64,000 nt of DNA. Source: Ktedonobacteria bacterium brp13 (GTDB lineage: Bacteria > Chloroflexota > Ktedonobacteria > Ktedonobacterales > Ktedonobacteraceae). Shown one piece after another: positions 45,113 through 54,708 of this stretch (its first letter is position 1; every line of letters begins with the position of its first letter). The DNA lies in assembly GCA_015099395.1 (NCBI GenBank), contig AP024096.1:4340001-4404000 (forward strand), read 5' to 3'. The translations under genes were made by a program, and so were the position numbers. The notes under the pieces were generated by a model that was given only the letters and a program-made list of their open reading frames with translations, was not told where the DNA came from and did no database searches.

Positions 45113-46106
45113 AACTTACTCTCCTACGACGAGGTGCCATCTCCTCGATCGCTTCCAACAACTGCTTCGCGCCAGTCAGGGCAGCTGTCTCAAGCGGCTT
45201 CGAGTAAGGTAGCGGCACTTCCACATTCGCGACACGCTTTACAGGGGCATCTAAATAATCAAAGGCATCTTCCTGGATCGTCGCAGCAATCTCAGCACCG
45301 ATACCATAGGAGCGCCAATCTTCCTCGAAGATAATCGCGCGACCGGTCTTTTTGACCGACTCGACAATCGTATCTTTATCCAGCGGGCGCAGTGAACGGA
45401 GATCGACTACCTCGACGCTCCACTTATTCTCCTGCTCAAGGCGCTGCGCAACCTCAAGAGCCTGCGAGGCCATACGCGAATAGCTGATAACCGTCAGATC
45501 GGTGCCCTCTTTAGCGATACGAGCCTTACCGAAGGGGACGATATGATCACCCTCAGTGACCTCGCCCTTGGTATTGTAGAGGCCCAGGTGTTCGATAAAG
45601 ATAACAGGATTGTTGCTACGAATAGAGGTACGCAACAGACCCTTCGCATCCTGCGGATTAGAGGGAGCGACAACATAAAGACCAGGAATATGCGCAAACC
45701 ATGTCTCAAGGTTCTGGGAGTGTGTCGCAGACAACTGCTGACCACCACCACCAGGAGTACGGATCACCATCGGCACAGCGGTCTGACCACCGAACATATA
45801 GTGAATTTTTGCCGCGTGGTTCAAGATCTCATCCATCGCCGGGGTAATAAAGTTGAATGTCATGATCTCTACGACCGGACGCAGGCCAAGCATCGCCGCG
45901 CCGACCGCCATACCAACAAAAGCATTCTCGGAGATCGGGGTATCAACGACCCGCTTGGGACCAAATTCTTTGAGCAGACCAGCGGTGATCTTATAGGATC
46001 CTTCAAACACGCCGATCTCTTCACCCATCAGCACAACATTCTCGTCGCGCGTGAGTTCTTCGCGCAGGGTATCATTTAGCGCCTGTCGAAAGCTAATCTC
46101 AGCCAT
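45099..46106 (-). CDS. pdhB: Pyruvate/2-oxoacid dehydrogenase E1 component, beta subunit
   Basis: 335 residues of transketolase pyrimidine-binding and C-terminal domains. Seen are GEEIGVFEGSYKITAGL, RVVDTPISENAFVGMAVGAA, EIMTFNFITPAMDEILN and the DLRSLRPLDKDTI motif. It pairs with the alpha subunit to form the thiamine-diphosphate site that decarboxylates the 2-oxoacid. It is the middle gene of alpha-beta-E2, 3 bases after the alpha stop. Confidence 0.96.
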   Translation of the reverse strand: MAEISFRQALNDTLREELTRDENVVLMGEEIGVFEGSYKITAGLLKEFGPKRVVDTPISENAFVGMAVGAAMLGLRPVVEIMTFNFITPAMDEILNHAAKIHYMFGGQTAVPMVIRTPGGGGQQLSATHSQNLETWFAHIPGLYVVAPSNPQDAKGLLRTSIRSNNPVIFIEHLGLYNTKGEVTEGDHIVPFGKARIAKEGTDLTVISYSRMASQALEVAQRLEQENKWSVEVVDLRSLRPLDKDTIVESVKKTGRAIIFEEDWRSYGIGAEIAATIQEDAFDYLDAPVKRVANVEVPLPYSKPLETAALTGAKQLLEAIEEMAPRRRRVSYARS

Positions 46107-46109
46107 AAC

Positions 46110-47180
46110 CTATTTACTCTCCTGCATCTTCTGCAAATGGTCGTCAGACGCATAAATAAAGTCAAAGAGGCTCTCGACTGGTGGGAAGGGGCTCTCCTCT
46201 GCGAATCTGACGGATTCACTGACCTCTTGTTCGATCTGCTCATCAATAGCATTTAACCCTGCTTTATCGATGATCCCTGCATCCAGCAAGCGGCGACCGA
46301 AGAGCGGGATAGGATCGAGCTTGCGACCCTCTTTTACAAAGTCTTCATCACGATACCGATCAGGGTCAATGACAGAGTGCCCACGGTGGCGGAAGCTGAT
46401 AGCCTCGACAATATATGGCTCGTGCTCTTCACGCGCTGACTTCACCGCACGCTGTACCACATCACGTACGGCCAGTATGTCGTTGCCATCGACACGCTCA
46501 CCACGCACATTAAACGCGCAGCCTTTGTGTGCCAGCTCAGCGAGCGCTGAACCCTTCTCAACGGAGAGACCCATGCCGAAGCCATTGTTAACAATAAAGA
46601 AGACCACAGGCAATTGATAGATCTTTGCCAGATTTAATGACTCGTAGAATGCACCGGTATTGGTTGCGCCATCACCCATCTGCACGGCAACAACTTCATC
46701 GGAACCGCGATACTTGACCGCAAAGGCGGCACCAACAGCCAGGGGGACCTGTGCACCAACCAGACCATAGCCACCGAGCAAGCGATGCTCAAGGCTAAAC
46801 ATATGCATAGAGCCGCCACGGCCCTTTGAACAACCAGTCTCTTTACCAAATAATTCCGCCATTACTTCAGTGGCCGGAATACCGCGACAGATCGCGTAAC
46901 CATGTTCTCGATAGTTCGTGTAGAGATAATCCTGCGCTCCCAGGCCTTCGCAAAAACCTACGACGGTGGCTTCTTCACCCAGGTTTAGATGGCAATAACC
47001 GCCGATGCGTGCCATCTTATACATCTCATCTGACTTTTCCTCAAAGCGACGAACAAGTAACATCTGGTGATAGTAATGAACCAACGTCTCTCGATCTTCT
47101 TGCTCAGGCAGCGTGACGACACGAGGCTTGTTTGTGGTGGCATCGCGTCCATCCGGTCGCTTTTGCTGCTCAGTACTCAT
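46110..47180 (-). CDS. pdhA: Pyruvate/2-oxoacid dehydrogenase E1 component, alpha subunit
   Basis: 356 residues with the thiamine-diphosphate/Mg motif GDGATNTGAFYESLNLAKIY then NN, the GGSMHMF loop and the phosphorylation-loop region RHRGHSVIDPDRYRDEDFV. AGGAGACACC precedes the ATG. First gene of the operon; about 20 bases upstream on the same strand begins a copy of the dispersed palindromic repeat, which would then lie in the leader or promoter. Motifs do not separate pyruvate from branched-chain substrates with certainty. Confidence 0.95.
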   Translation of the reverse strand: MSTEQQKRPDGRDATTNKPRVVTLPEQEDRETLVHYYHQMLLVRRFEEKSDEMYKMARIGGYCHLNLGEEATVVGFCEGLGAQDYLYTNYREHGYAICRGIPATEVMAELFGKETGCSKGRGGSMHMFSLEHRLLGGYGLVGAQVPLAVGAAFAVKYRGSDEVVAVQMGDGATNTGAFYESLNLAKIYQLPVVFFIVNNGFGMGLSVEKGSALAELAHKGCAFNVRGERVDGNDILAVRDVVQRAVKSAREEHEPYIVEAISFRHRGHSVIDPDRYRDEDFVKEGRKLDPIPLFGRRLLDAGIIDKAGLNAIDEQIEQEVSESVRFAEESPFPPVESLFDFIYASDDHLQKMQESK

Positions 47181-47202
47181 GGTGTCTCCTGATTTTTTTC
47201 TT

Positions 47203-47288
47203 TAAGATCTTATGCCGAAAAACCAATGCGACTGCTATCGCTTGTGCTTTACACTCTGCCCACTCAGGTTTTCGGATAAGCAGTAAAC
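47203..47288 (+). repeat. Dispersed palindromic repeat, copy 3
   Basis: The stem is CCGAAAAACC (47215-47224) with GGTTTTCGG (47267-47275). The blocks TAAGATCTTAT, CAATGCGACT and GGATAAGCAGTAAAC are conserved with copy 1. It lies 23 bases upstream of pdhA, antisense to that gene, so if transcribed it would be part of the operon leader. Confidence 0.75.
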
Positions 47289-47887
47289 TATTTGGGGTGG
47301 AGAATGTTCGCTTGTCTTGTTTTGGGATAACGTTAATGGGTCTTGAGTCGTAACCCGATTTCTTTGTTTCTCAGCAGACATATTCCCACATAATTGTAAC
47401 ACCTAACGAAAATTTTAACACTCATACATGCGGAATCTATGCCTGCAATAGGTAGAAGATACTGTTAGCTAGCTAGCAATTCTCGATATCCCGAAGCTCA
47501 ATTATACTTATAACAAGCTAGATAAGCAATCGCCGACACCACTCAGTTGCGGCATCTCAGTCGGTAGCACTGGTTTATTCCTGGAAATAGGATCGTTATC
47601 CATGTGGCTCAGTTCAGACGCTTGAACCACACTATCGGCTATCATATCACAGGTCTAAATTTATAGCTACATGACGTAAAGAAGCACGTATGGGGCGGGC
47701 GGATAGGGAGACTGATGCCCACCCCATCCGCCCGCTCTACACATGCTACATGTGCCGTCTGTGCCATCACAGACACTATTTACGCCACTAACAACCAGCT
47801 AACATTTCATAGCTTGCTCGCTATTTAGTGAGTTCGCGCCAATCCTTTAATACGAACCAGGGCACATACTGGATGCTATTACCGGCA
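47289..47887. other. Long intergenic region
   Basis: About 600 bases with no gene. It should contain the promoter of the pdh operon at its left side. Near 47695-47737 a hairpin with GCGGGCGGAT/ATCCGCCCGC arms (10 bp, 23-base loop) may terminate the acyltransferase on the minus strand. From 47849 the sequence is the start of a duplicated unit seen again at 49557. Confidence 0.45.
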
Positions 47888-49336
47888 CTACTCTTTCGTA
47901 GAGCCAGCTGCTACAACTTCAGGAACGTCGGCAGGCGGAATTTTTGTGACTTTCTTGCCTGTTACACGCGCACCAAACTTGATCCATGGTTGCTCAATCA
48001 GTATATGGAACAGATAACAGAATGGGATAATGATCACAACTACCAGTACCCAGAAGAGTCCATAATACACAATATTATTGATATTCTGTTGGAATGGGTG
48101 AATAAAGTTGTCAAAAGCCAATATTATCGGCAGATGCCAGATATACAGTCCGTATGAGAGCAGACCAAGCCAGCGTACTGGACCCAATTGCCAGAACCAT
48201 TGCAGATCGCGCTTACCAAAGAGAATCGCCTGCATGCAGCAACCATAGCCCAGGACAAAGGGCATCTCACTCAACCAGGCATGGGCACCAATATAGGGTT
48301 GTAAAGGTGAGTGAATAACCCACATCGAATAAAGCGCATTATACTGTTGAGGGCTTAGCAGCTGAGTGAACCATAGTGGAATATCAAGCCAGACAACTGC
48401 GAAGAACAGGAAGGCCAGTCCCAAAAACCACATATAACGGCTCGACTTATAGCAAAAGCGGCTGATTGGATGTTCTGGCAACTGCTGGGCAATGGTATAG
48501 AAGACAGAGATGAGCATGCCAACCGCAAAGTCTTCCATGAACTTTCCATCCTGACCATAGACAAAGAAGAGCAGAATGTTACGCACGCTCGCAGGTAGGA
48601 GCGGATGCGCACCCGAGAACAACGGATACTGAACAGGCTTGGCCACACCGTTCGTTTTAGCCGGCATGAAATATAACTGCCACGAACGTCCCCACCAGCG
48701 TGTCGCCAGACCCCAGAGCAGCATCCCGCCCAGACAGAGCAGCAGGATGGTAAGCCGCCGCTTAAACGTGCCCCGCCTTACCAGCCAGCCCATACCCAGC
48801 GCCAGTAGCGGCAGAAGCATATAATATTGCCACTCAACCGCCAGTGTCCAGAAAGGACCATTGATCGCTTGATATGTGTTGGCACTCGAATCCATGAGAA
48901 AGGTAAGAAAGAGGAATGATTGCTTTAAATGATCAAGTTGAAGATACGAATGATACGAGATAATGATGAGCAAGAGCAACGACACATAATATCCGGGCCA
49001 GATACGAAAAATACGCCGCAGATAGAAACGCCGCGCCTCAGGCCACGAAGTATCGAAAAGCATCGACTTTGCATAGGTCATGAAGAGCAAGAAACCCGAG
49101 AGAATAAAGAACAGCGTGACCCCAGAACTTCCTGACAGCGAGATATCTACCGCAAGGTGCCCAAGCGCGCCCAACTCTCTTACGCTCTCGATGTGTCCAA
49201 TAGTCCAGACTTTTTCACCCTCTGTCAGATGAGTGATGTGGTATGAAATAACGCAGAAACAAGCGAAGGCACGTACACCATCCAACGCTGCAATGGTGTT
49301 CTTCTTTGGCTCCTCGTTTTTTTGTACAAAGCTCAA
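47888..49336 (-). CDS. Acyltransferase-3 family membrane protein, paralogue 1
   Basis: About 482 residues. Start taken at a TTG (GGAAATG context) because paralogue 2 starts at the same place; a longer frame reaches 49408. Acyltransferase-3 signatures: LDGVRAFACFCVISYHI with the essential His, then SGVTLFFILSGFLLFMTY, FYLRRIFRIWPGYYVSLLL and GPFWTLAVEWQYYMLLPLLAL. About ten membrane helices. The family (OafA/ExoZ) moves acetyl or other acyl groups onto exopolysaccharides, lipids or antibiotics. It is one of three tandem paralogues and close to identical to paralogue 2 over most of its length. Confidence 0.9.
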   Translation of the reverse strand: MSFVQKNEEPKKNTIAALDGVRAFACFCVISYHITHLTEGEKVWTIGHIESVRELGALGHLAVDISLSGSSGVTLFFILSGFLLFMTYAKSMLFDTSWPEARRFYLRRIFRIWPGYYVSLLLLIIISYHSYLQLDHLKQSFLFLTFLMDSSANTYQAINGPFWTLAVEWQYYMLLPLLALGMGWLVRRGTFKRRLTILLLCLGGMLLWGLATRWWGRSWQLYFMPAKTNGVAKPVQYPLFSGAHPLLPASVRNILLFFVYGQDGKFMEDFAVGMLISVFYTIAQQLPEHPISRFCYKSSRYMWFLGLAFLFFAVVWLDIPLWFTQLLSPQQYNALYSMWVIHSPLQPYIGAHAWLSEMPFVLGYGCCMQAILFGKRDLQWFWQLGPVRWLGLLSYGLYIWHLPIILAFDNFIHPFQQNINNIVYYGLFWVLVVVIIIPFCYLFHILIEQPWIKFGARVTGKKVTKIPPADVPEVVAAGSTKE

Positions 49337-49420
49337 AACATTTCCTTTCCTAATAGAATTGATAGATTTTATAGAAACAAAGTTATCACAACGATCTATA
49401 CACATCAATATCTAAAGGAG

Positions 49421-49556
49421 AATCATCAAAACCAACGAAACATAATAATCCGGCCAGATATGAAAAATACAACGAGATAGCAACATTTCATTCGTGGCCA
49501 GGCCTCATCAAAGAGCAGAGACCGCGCATACGTCATAAAAAACAAGAAACCATAGA
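49421..49556 (-). pseudogene. Fragment of a fourth acyltransferase-3 gene
   Basis: About 135 bases align with the 52440-52600 part of paralogue 3 (FFMTYARSLLFDEAWP and the following FR-I-GR-IMFRW region), with frame damage. It directly abuts the start of the second duplicated unit at 49557, so it marks an old recombination joint in the array. Confidence 0.75.
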
Positions 49557-49594
49557 ATACGAACCAGGGCACATACTGGATGCTATTACCGACA

Positions 49595-51055
49595 CTATTC
49601 TTTCGTAGAGCCAACCGCCACAGCTTCAGGAACGTCAACAGGTGGAATTTTTGTAACTTTCTTGCCTGTTACACGCGCACCATACTTGATCCATGGCTGC
49701 TCAATCAGTATATGGAACAGATAACAGAACGGGATGACGATAACAACTACCAGCACCCAGTAGAGTCCATAATACACAATATTATTGATGCTATGTTGGA
49801 ATGGTTGCATAATGTTGTTATAGGCTAATATTATCGGCAGATGCCAGATATACATCCCATATGAGAGCAGACCAAGCCAGCGCATCCACCCTAATTGCCA
49901 GAACCATTGCAGATCACGCTTCCCAAAGAGAATCGCCTGCATACAGCAACCATAGCCCAGGGCAAAAGGCATCTCACTCAACCAGTTATGGGCACCAATA
50001 TACGGTGCTAAGGGGGAATTATTACCAACCCACGGATAAAAGTACTCACCCCACTGTTGATTACTTACAAACGGAGCTTGATAGAACCAGTTTGGAACAT
50101 CAGGCCAGACAACAGCGAAGAACAGGAAGGCCAGGCCCAAAAACCACATATAACGGCTCGACTTATAGCAGAAGCGGCTGATTGGATGCTCTGGCAGTTG
50201 CTGGGCAATCGTATAGAAGACAGAGATGAGCATGCCAATCGCAAAGTCTTCCATGAACTTTCCGTTCTGACCGTAAACAAAGAAGAGTAGAAAGTTACGC
50301 ACGCCCGCAGGAAGGAGCGGATGCGCACCCGCAAGCAACGGATACTGAATAGGCTTGAGCACACCGTTCGTTTTAGCTGGCATGAAATATAACTGCCATG
50401 ACTCTCCCCACCAGCGTGTCGCCAGACCCCAGAGCAGTAGTCCACCCAGACAGAACAGCAGGATGGTGAGCCGCCGCTTAAACGTGCCCCGCCTCACCAG
50501 CCAGCCCATGCCAAGCGCCATTAGCGGCAGAAGCATATAGTATTGCCACTCAACTGCCAGCGTCCAGAAAGGACCATTGATCAATTGATATGTGCTGGCA
50601 CTCGAATCCATGAAGAAGGTAAGAAATAAAAATGATTGCTTTCCATGCCAAAAATTAGCGAGTTGAAGATACGAACGATTCGAGATAATGATGAGTAAGA
50701 GCAACGACACATAATATCCGGGCCAGATACGAAAAATACGCCGCAGATAGAAACGTCGTGCCTCAGGCCACGACGTGTCGAAAAGCATCGACCTTGCATA
50801 GGTCATGAAGAGCAAGAAACCCGAGAGAATAAAGAACAGCGTGACCCCAGAATTTCCTGACAGCGAGATATCTACCGCAAGGTGCCCAAATACACCTAAT
50901 TCATGCCAGATGTTTGAAATGCCCCAAACTTTTTCACCCGCAGTCAGATGCGTGATATGGTATGAAATAACGCAGAAACAGGCAAAGGCACGCACACCAT
51001 CCAACGCTGCAATGGTGTTCTTCTTTGGCTCCTCGTTTTTTTGTACAACGCTCAA
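49595..51055 (-). CDS. Acyltransferase-3 family membrane protein, paralogue 2
   Basis: 486 residues from a TTG at 51055 preceded by AAAGGAAACG. It has the same motif set as paralogue 1 (LDGVRAFACFCVISYHI, SGVTLFFILSGFLLF, FRIWPGYYVSLLL, AVEWQYYMLLP). The two proteins differ mainly in the loops after YHITHL and near VWPDVPNWFYQ. Upstream it has the same sequence as paralogue 1 except for an extra ~145 bases (51093-51237) that carry the dispersed repeat. Confidence 0.9.
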   Translation of the reverse strand: MSVVQKNEEPKKNTIAALDGVRAFACFCVISYHITHLTAGEKVWGISNIWHELGVFGHLAVDISLSGNSGVTLFFILSGFLLFMTYARSMLFDTSWPEARRFYLRRIFRIWPGYYVSLLLLIIISNRSYLQLANFWHGKQSFLFLTFFMDSSASTYQLINGPFWTLAVEWQYYMLLPLMALGMGWLVRRGTFKRRLTILLFCLGGLLLWGLATRWWGESWQLYFMPAKTNGVLKPIQYPLLAGAHPLLPAGVRNFLLFFVYGQNGKFMEDFAIGMLISVFYTIAQQLPEHPISRFCYKSSRYMWFLGLAFLFFAVVWPDVPNWFYQAPFVSNQQWGEYFYPWVGNNSPLAPYIGAHNWLSEMPFALGYGCCMQAILFGKRDLQWFWQLGWMRWLGLLSYGMYIWHLPIILAYNNIMQPFQHSINNIVYYGLYWVLVVVIVIPFCYLFHILIEQPWIKYGARVTGKKVTKIPPVDVPEAVAVGSTKE

Positions 51056-51092
51056 AACGTTTCCTTTCCTAATAGAATTGATAGACTTTTAT

Positions 51093-51237
51093 GTTACAAC
51101 TCATTCTATATACCCTCTATTAGATAAAACATTTCTTCACTGCTCATCCCGAGATTGCCTGGCACTCGCAATAGTAGCTGCGCTGGTTTTCGGAAGACGA
51201 TCTTAAAGATTACTGCATTTGAAATTACTGCCGGGTA
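51093..51237. mobile_element. About 145-bp insertion in the duplicated upstream region
   Basis: Upstream of paralogue 1 the sequence GATAGATTTTA runs directly into TAGAAACAAAG (49361-49381). Upstream of paralogue 2 the same two blocks are separated by about 145 bases that contain repeat copy 4. This is a filled versus empty site pair. Alternatively, paralogue 1 lost the segment. Confidence 0.6.
51135..51208 (-). repeat. Dispersed palindromic repeat, copy 4 (diverged)
   Basis: On the minus strand: TTAAGATC, then CCGAAAACCAGCGCAGCT and GGGATGAGCAGTGAAG, the same order of blocks as copies 1 and 3. The right arm is mutated so that only a shorter stem is left. It lies inside the 145-bp insertion. 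Confidence 0.55.
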
Positions 51238-51540
51238 ATAGAAACAAAATTATCACAACGATCTATACACGTCAATATCTAAAGGGTACCACAGGACCTC
51301 TACTATTTTCTACAGATGAATGCATAGATAGAAACGTTCCAGCAACCAGGATACACGCAGTCAATTCCTGACGCTTAACCAAATTGGCTATCCTCGTTAA
51401 AACGAACGCTTTGCAGGAGAGGTTTGACCCTGACAAAAGGACCAATAGGATACACGGCGGGATGATGAACGAGAACACTTCAGTTCGATCAACGCACCAT
51501 GTATCCTATTCCAGCGGTGATAACAGCCAGCAACTAGAGA

Positions 51541-52788
51541 CTACGATTTCTTTCCAACCAGACGGCTTCCAATCTTAATCCATGGCTGCTCGATAAGCAG
51601 ATGAAAAACATAGCTGGTTGGGATGGCAATTGCAATAACCCAGAGCCAGATGAGGCTATAGACAAGCATGTGATTCCAACTACGCATCCATGGCTCGATA
51701 TAAGAAGTGAAGACGAAGATGAGGGGCAGATGCCACATATACAGTCCGTAAGAGAGCATGCCTAACCAGCGCAACGGACGCAACTGCCAGAACCACTGGA
51801 GGTCTCGTGCCCCAAAGAGGATACCCAGTACACAAAGACCATACCCCAAAGAATATGGAACCTCAGCCATCCCTTGATGCGGACCAAATAAGTGCCATGC
51901 CACATACGTGTATGATGAAAAGGGCCACGAAACAGCAAAGAACAGGCAAAGCAGACCAGCAAACCAGAAGATACGGCTACCTTTAGGAAGAAAACGACTG
52001 ATAGCATGCTCGGGTGCGTATTGAAAAAGTGCATAAAGGACACTGATGATCATACCAATCGAGAAATCTTCCAGATATTTCCCGCTATGCCCATAGAAGA
52101 TAAAGAAGAGCATATTATGCAACCATACCGGCAGGAACGCCGCCTGGTGCGGACTCTGTTGCCAGTTACTGCCCCACTGCCGTATTGTCACGCCCCAGAG
52201 TATCAGAGCACCCAGACACAGTAACAACGTCGTGAGTCTCCTACGCAGCGATCCACGCTGTACAATCCAGCGTAATCCTAACGCCAGCAGCGGCAAAAAC
52301 ATATAAAACTGCCACTCAATCGCTAGTGTCCAGAAGGGTCCATTCAATTTCTGGTACGTCTGAGCAGTAGCATCCATCAAGAAGCTAAAAAATAAAGATA
52401 ATTGACCTAAATGATCGAATTGTAGATATTCGCGGTGAAAAATGAGAACCATCAAAACTAACGAAACATAATACCCCGGCAAGATACGAAAAATACGACG
52501 CAGATAGAAACGTTTCATCTGGGGCCAGGCCTCATCAAAAAGCAGAGACCGCGCATACGTCATAAAGAGCAAAAAACCGGATAGAATAAAGAACAACGTC
52601 ACACCAGAAAAACCAGACTGCATAGTATTAGATAGGATAGACCCTAGATGTGCCGAAGACCAGAGATGATTTACCGTCAGATGATTTACATGATAACAGA
52701 TGACAGCAAAACAGGCAAAAGCTCGCACACCATCTAATACAGCAATAGTACTTTGTTTCGGCTTCTCACCATTCTTTGGAAAGCTCAA
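51541..52788 (-). CDS. Acyltransferase-3 family membrane protein, paralogue 3
   Basis: About 415 residues from a TTG at 52788 by analogy with paralogues 1 and 2; the frame reaches ATG codons at 52821 and 52827. Motifs are VLDGVRAFACFAVICYHVNH, SGVTLFFILSGFLLFMTYAR, FYLRRIFRILPGYYVSLVLM and TLAIEWQFYMFLPLLALGL. It is shorter than the other two, with shorter middle loops, and is the more diverged member. The fragment at 49421 derives from a close relative of this gene. Confidence 0.9.
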   Translation of the reverse strand: MSFPKNGEKPKQSTIAVLDGVRAFACFAVICYHVNHLTVNHLWSSAHLGSILSNTMQSGFSGVTLFFILSGFLLFMTYARSLLFDEAWPQMKRFYLRRIFRILPGYYVSLVLMVLIFHREYLQFDHLGQLSLFFSFLMDATAQTYQKLNGPFWTLAIEWQFYMFLPLLALGLRWIVQRGSLRRRLTTLLLCLGALILWGVTIRQWGSNWQQSPHQAAFLPVWLHNMLFFIFYGHSGKYLEDFSIGMIISVLYALFQYAPEHAISRFLPKGSRIFWFAGLLCLFFAVSWPFSSYTYVAWHLFGPHQGMAEVPYSLGYGLCVLGILFGARDLQWFWQLRPLRWLGMLSYGLYMWHLPLIFVFTSYIEPWMRSWNHMLVYSLIWLWVIAIAIPTSYVFHLLIEQPWIKIGSRLVGKKS

Positions 52789-52827
52789 AGAATTTCCGCG
52801 CTCAACAGTATTTACAGCCATAAACAC

Positions 52828-53192
52828 ACCACTTTTGTATCCTCTTAGCCACGGTAAAAAAGTATTTTTTGCTCATAAAAACAAACTCTCACGCAATAAG
52901 AGACGATCATTGACCCCATATTATTACAAACCCGCCTGATTTGTACGATTCACAATAGTAGACAGTAAGAATTAACTTACCATGGCCTTCAATAGCAGTC
53001 AATATTTAAAGATAAATGTCATATAAAAAATAGTACTATTTATTTAAGAAATTTGAGCGTTTTGCCACCTAATCAAAGCTGAGACAGGTACAATAAAATG
53101 AGATATCCTACCTTACAGGCTCTGACACGTATATAGAAAGAATGGTTGTGACGTACACTGCTGCACGTTCGCGTACAGGAAGGAGTATTTGT
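52828..53192. other. Divergent intergenic region
   Basis: About 365 A/T-rich bases between the acyltransferase array (minus) and the hydroxy-acid oxidase (plus). Promoters are expected; no repeat or RNA is recognised. Confidence 0.35.
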
Positions 53193-54377
53193 ATGAGCAA
53201 TGAACAGGTACCTTCACGGTCTTATGGGATTGAGCGCCAGATGCAGGTCTATCTCGCGGGCCTGCAAGGGCAGAAACCAACGTTACCAGTCTCTGCTGAG
53301 GAACTGGAACGCAGCGCGAATGCACAGATGAGCGATGAGGCTCGTGGCTATTTAGGCGGTATGGCCGATACAATGCAGGCGAACAGGGCGGCATTCTCGC
53401 ACTGGTCGATTGTGCCGCGGATGCTACGTGGTGTGGCACAGCGCGACCTGAGTGTTAGTATCCTGGGGCAGCGTTTCCCAGCTCCTATCTTACTGGCTCC
53501 TATCGGGGTACTGGGTATCCTTCATCCCGAGGGTGAGAGTGCGGTGGCACGTGCAGCTGCCAGCCAGGGCATACCGCAGATCTTGAGCACGGTCTCTTCG
53601 CATAGTATGGAAGAGGTCGCACAACAGTTGGGCGCAACACCCCACTGGTTCCAACTGTATTGGAGCCGCGACCCTGAGTTAAATGCAAGCTTTGTACAGC
53701 GTGCCGAACGAGCAGGGTATAGCGCGATCGTCGTCACTCTCGATACCCTCATGTTGAGCTGGCGTGAGCAGGATATTCAGAATGCCTATCTGCCCTTCTT
53801 ACTCGGTCAGGGCTTAAGTAACTATCTGAGTGATCCCGTCTTTCGTAAATCGCTCGCGCAACCACCAGAAGAGGATACCTTCTCCGCGATCCGCCGCTTT
53901 ATCGATATCTTTTTAAATCCCGCGCTCACCTGGGATGATCTCGCCACACTACGTAAAACAACGAAACTACCGATCCTATTGAAGGGTATTATGCATCCTG
54001 AAGATGCCAATAAAGCACTGGATTACGGGGCCGACGGGATTATCGTCTCCAACCACGGAGGTCGTCAGGTTGGTGGTGGTCGTGCCGCGCTTGATGCGCT
54101 GCCCGAGATCGCCCAGGTCGTGCAGAACCGTATCCCGGTCCTCTTTGATAGCGGCATCCGTCGCGGTCCAGATATCATCAAGGCGCTCTCCCTGGGAGCT
54201 CAGGCGGTACTGCTCGGTCGTCCTTACGCCTGGGGTCTTGCCCTCAACGGAGAAGAGGGCGTACGCGAGGTGCTACTCAATCTGCTCGCCGATCTGGACC
54301 TCACATTGGCCCTCAGTGGTCACACGACACCAAAACAGTTGGACCGACCAACCCTGGTGCGCTCCAGCACCCTATAA
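53193..54377 (+). CDS. FMN-dependent alpha-hydroxy-acid oxidase/lactate 2-monooxygenase-like
   Basis: 394 residues from the ATG at 53193 (GGAAGGAG upstream; the longer frame from 53142 has none). It is an FMN TIM barrel with APILLAPIGVLGILHPEGE, QLYWSRDPELNASFVQRAER, LPILLKGIMHPEDANKALD, the catalytic His/Arg loop IIVSNHGGRQVGGG and the phosphate site DSGIRRGPDIIKALSLGAQA. The long insertion after LDTLMLSWREQDI is typical of lactate 2-monooxygenase rather than of short lactate oxidases. It probably oxidises L-lactate or a related acid. A strong terminator follows. Confidence 0.92.
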   Translation: MSNEQVPSRSYGIERQMQVYLAGLQGQKPTLPVSAEELERSANAQMSDEARGYLGGMADTMQANRAAFSHWSIVPRMLRGVAQRDLSVSILGQRFPAPILLAPIGVLGILHPEGESAVARAAASQGIPQILSTVSSHSMEEVAQQLGATPHWFQLYWSRDPELNASFVQRAERAGYSAIVVTLDTLMLSWREQDIQNAYLPFLLGQGLSNYLSDPVFRKSLAQPPEEDTFSAIRRFIDIFLNPALTWDDLATLRKTTKLPILLKGIMHPEDANKALDYGADGIIVSNHGGRQVGGGRAALDALPEIAQVVQNRIPVLFDSGIRRGPDIIKALSLGAQAVLLGRPYAWGLALNGEEGVREVLLNLLADLDLTLALSGHTTPKQLDRPTLVRSSTL

Positions 54378-54417
54378 GACCATGTAAGTATCCAATGTTA
54401 CCTTATATATACACAGT

Positions 54418-54470
54418 GAGGGGATCTTGTATCTTCAGAACATAGCTGTAATAAGATACAAGATCCCCTC
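54418..54470 (+). terminator. Terminator of the hydroxy-acid oxidase gene
   Basis: An 18-bp perfect stem, arm GAGGGGATCTTGTATCTT, has a 17-base loop, 40 bases after the stop, followed by TATTGATACTT. Confidence 0.75.
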
Positions 54471-54708
54471 TATTGATACTTAAAGCTCAGAAATCCTTTT
54501 TGGATACCCACCAGCCTCAGGCAGTGAGAGGAAAGAAAGTCGTCCGTAGACCCCCGAAACACCGCATAGCGACAAAAAGTAGGGTCAGGCATTCTTTACC
54601 TATCCCCTTTTGTCGCTACACCAGTACGTTAGGTGCTGAAGTGCTAACGGCAGTCTACCTGCAACGATCCAATCTTCGCTGTGAGAGAGAGACAGACGGT
54701 CAGTCAGA
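54471..54708. other. Intergenic region
   Basis: Between the terminator and the minus-strand DUF4870 gene. An open frame (54473-54970) crosses it, but it is antisense to that gene and has no family resemblance. I see nothing else in it. Confidence 0.35.

Noticed and set aside
722..51208. Integron attC sites for the dispersed repeat
   Set aside because: The ends lack the RYYYAAC/GTTRRRY core pair and there is no integrase or cassette array.
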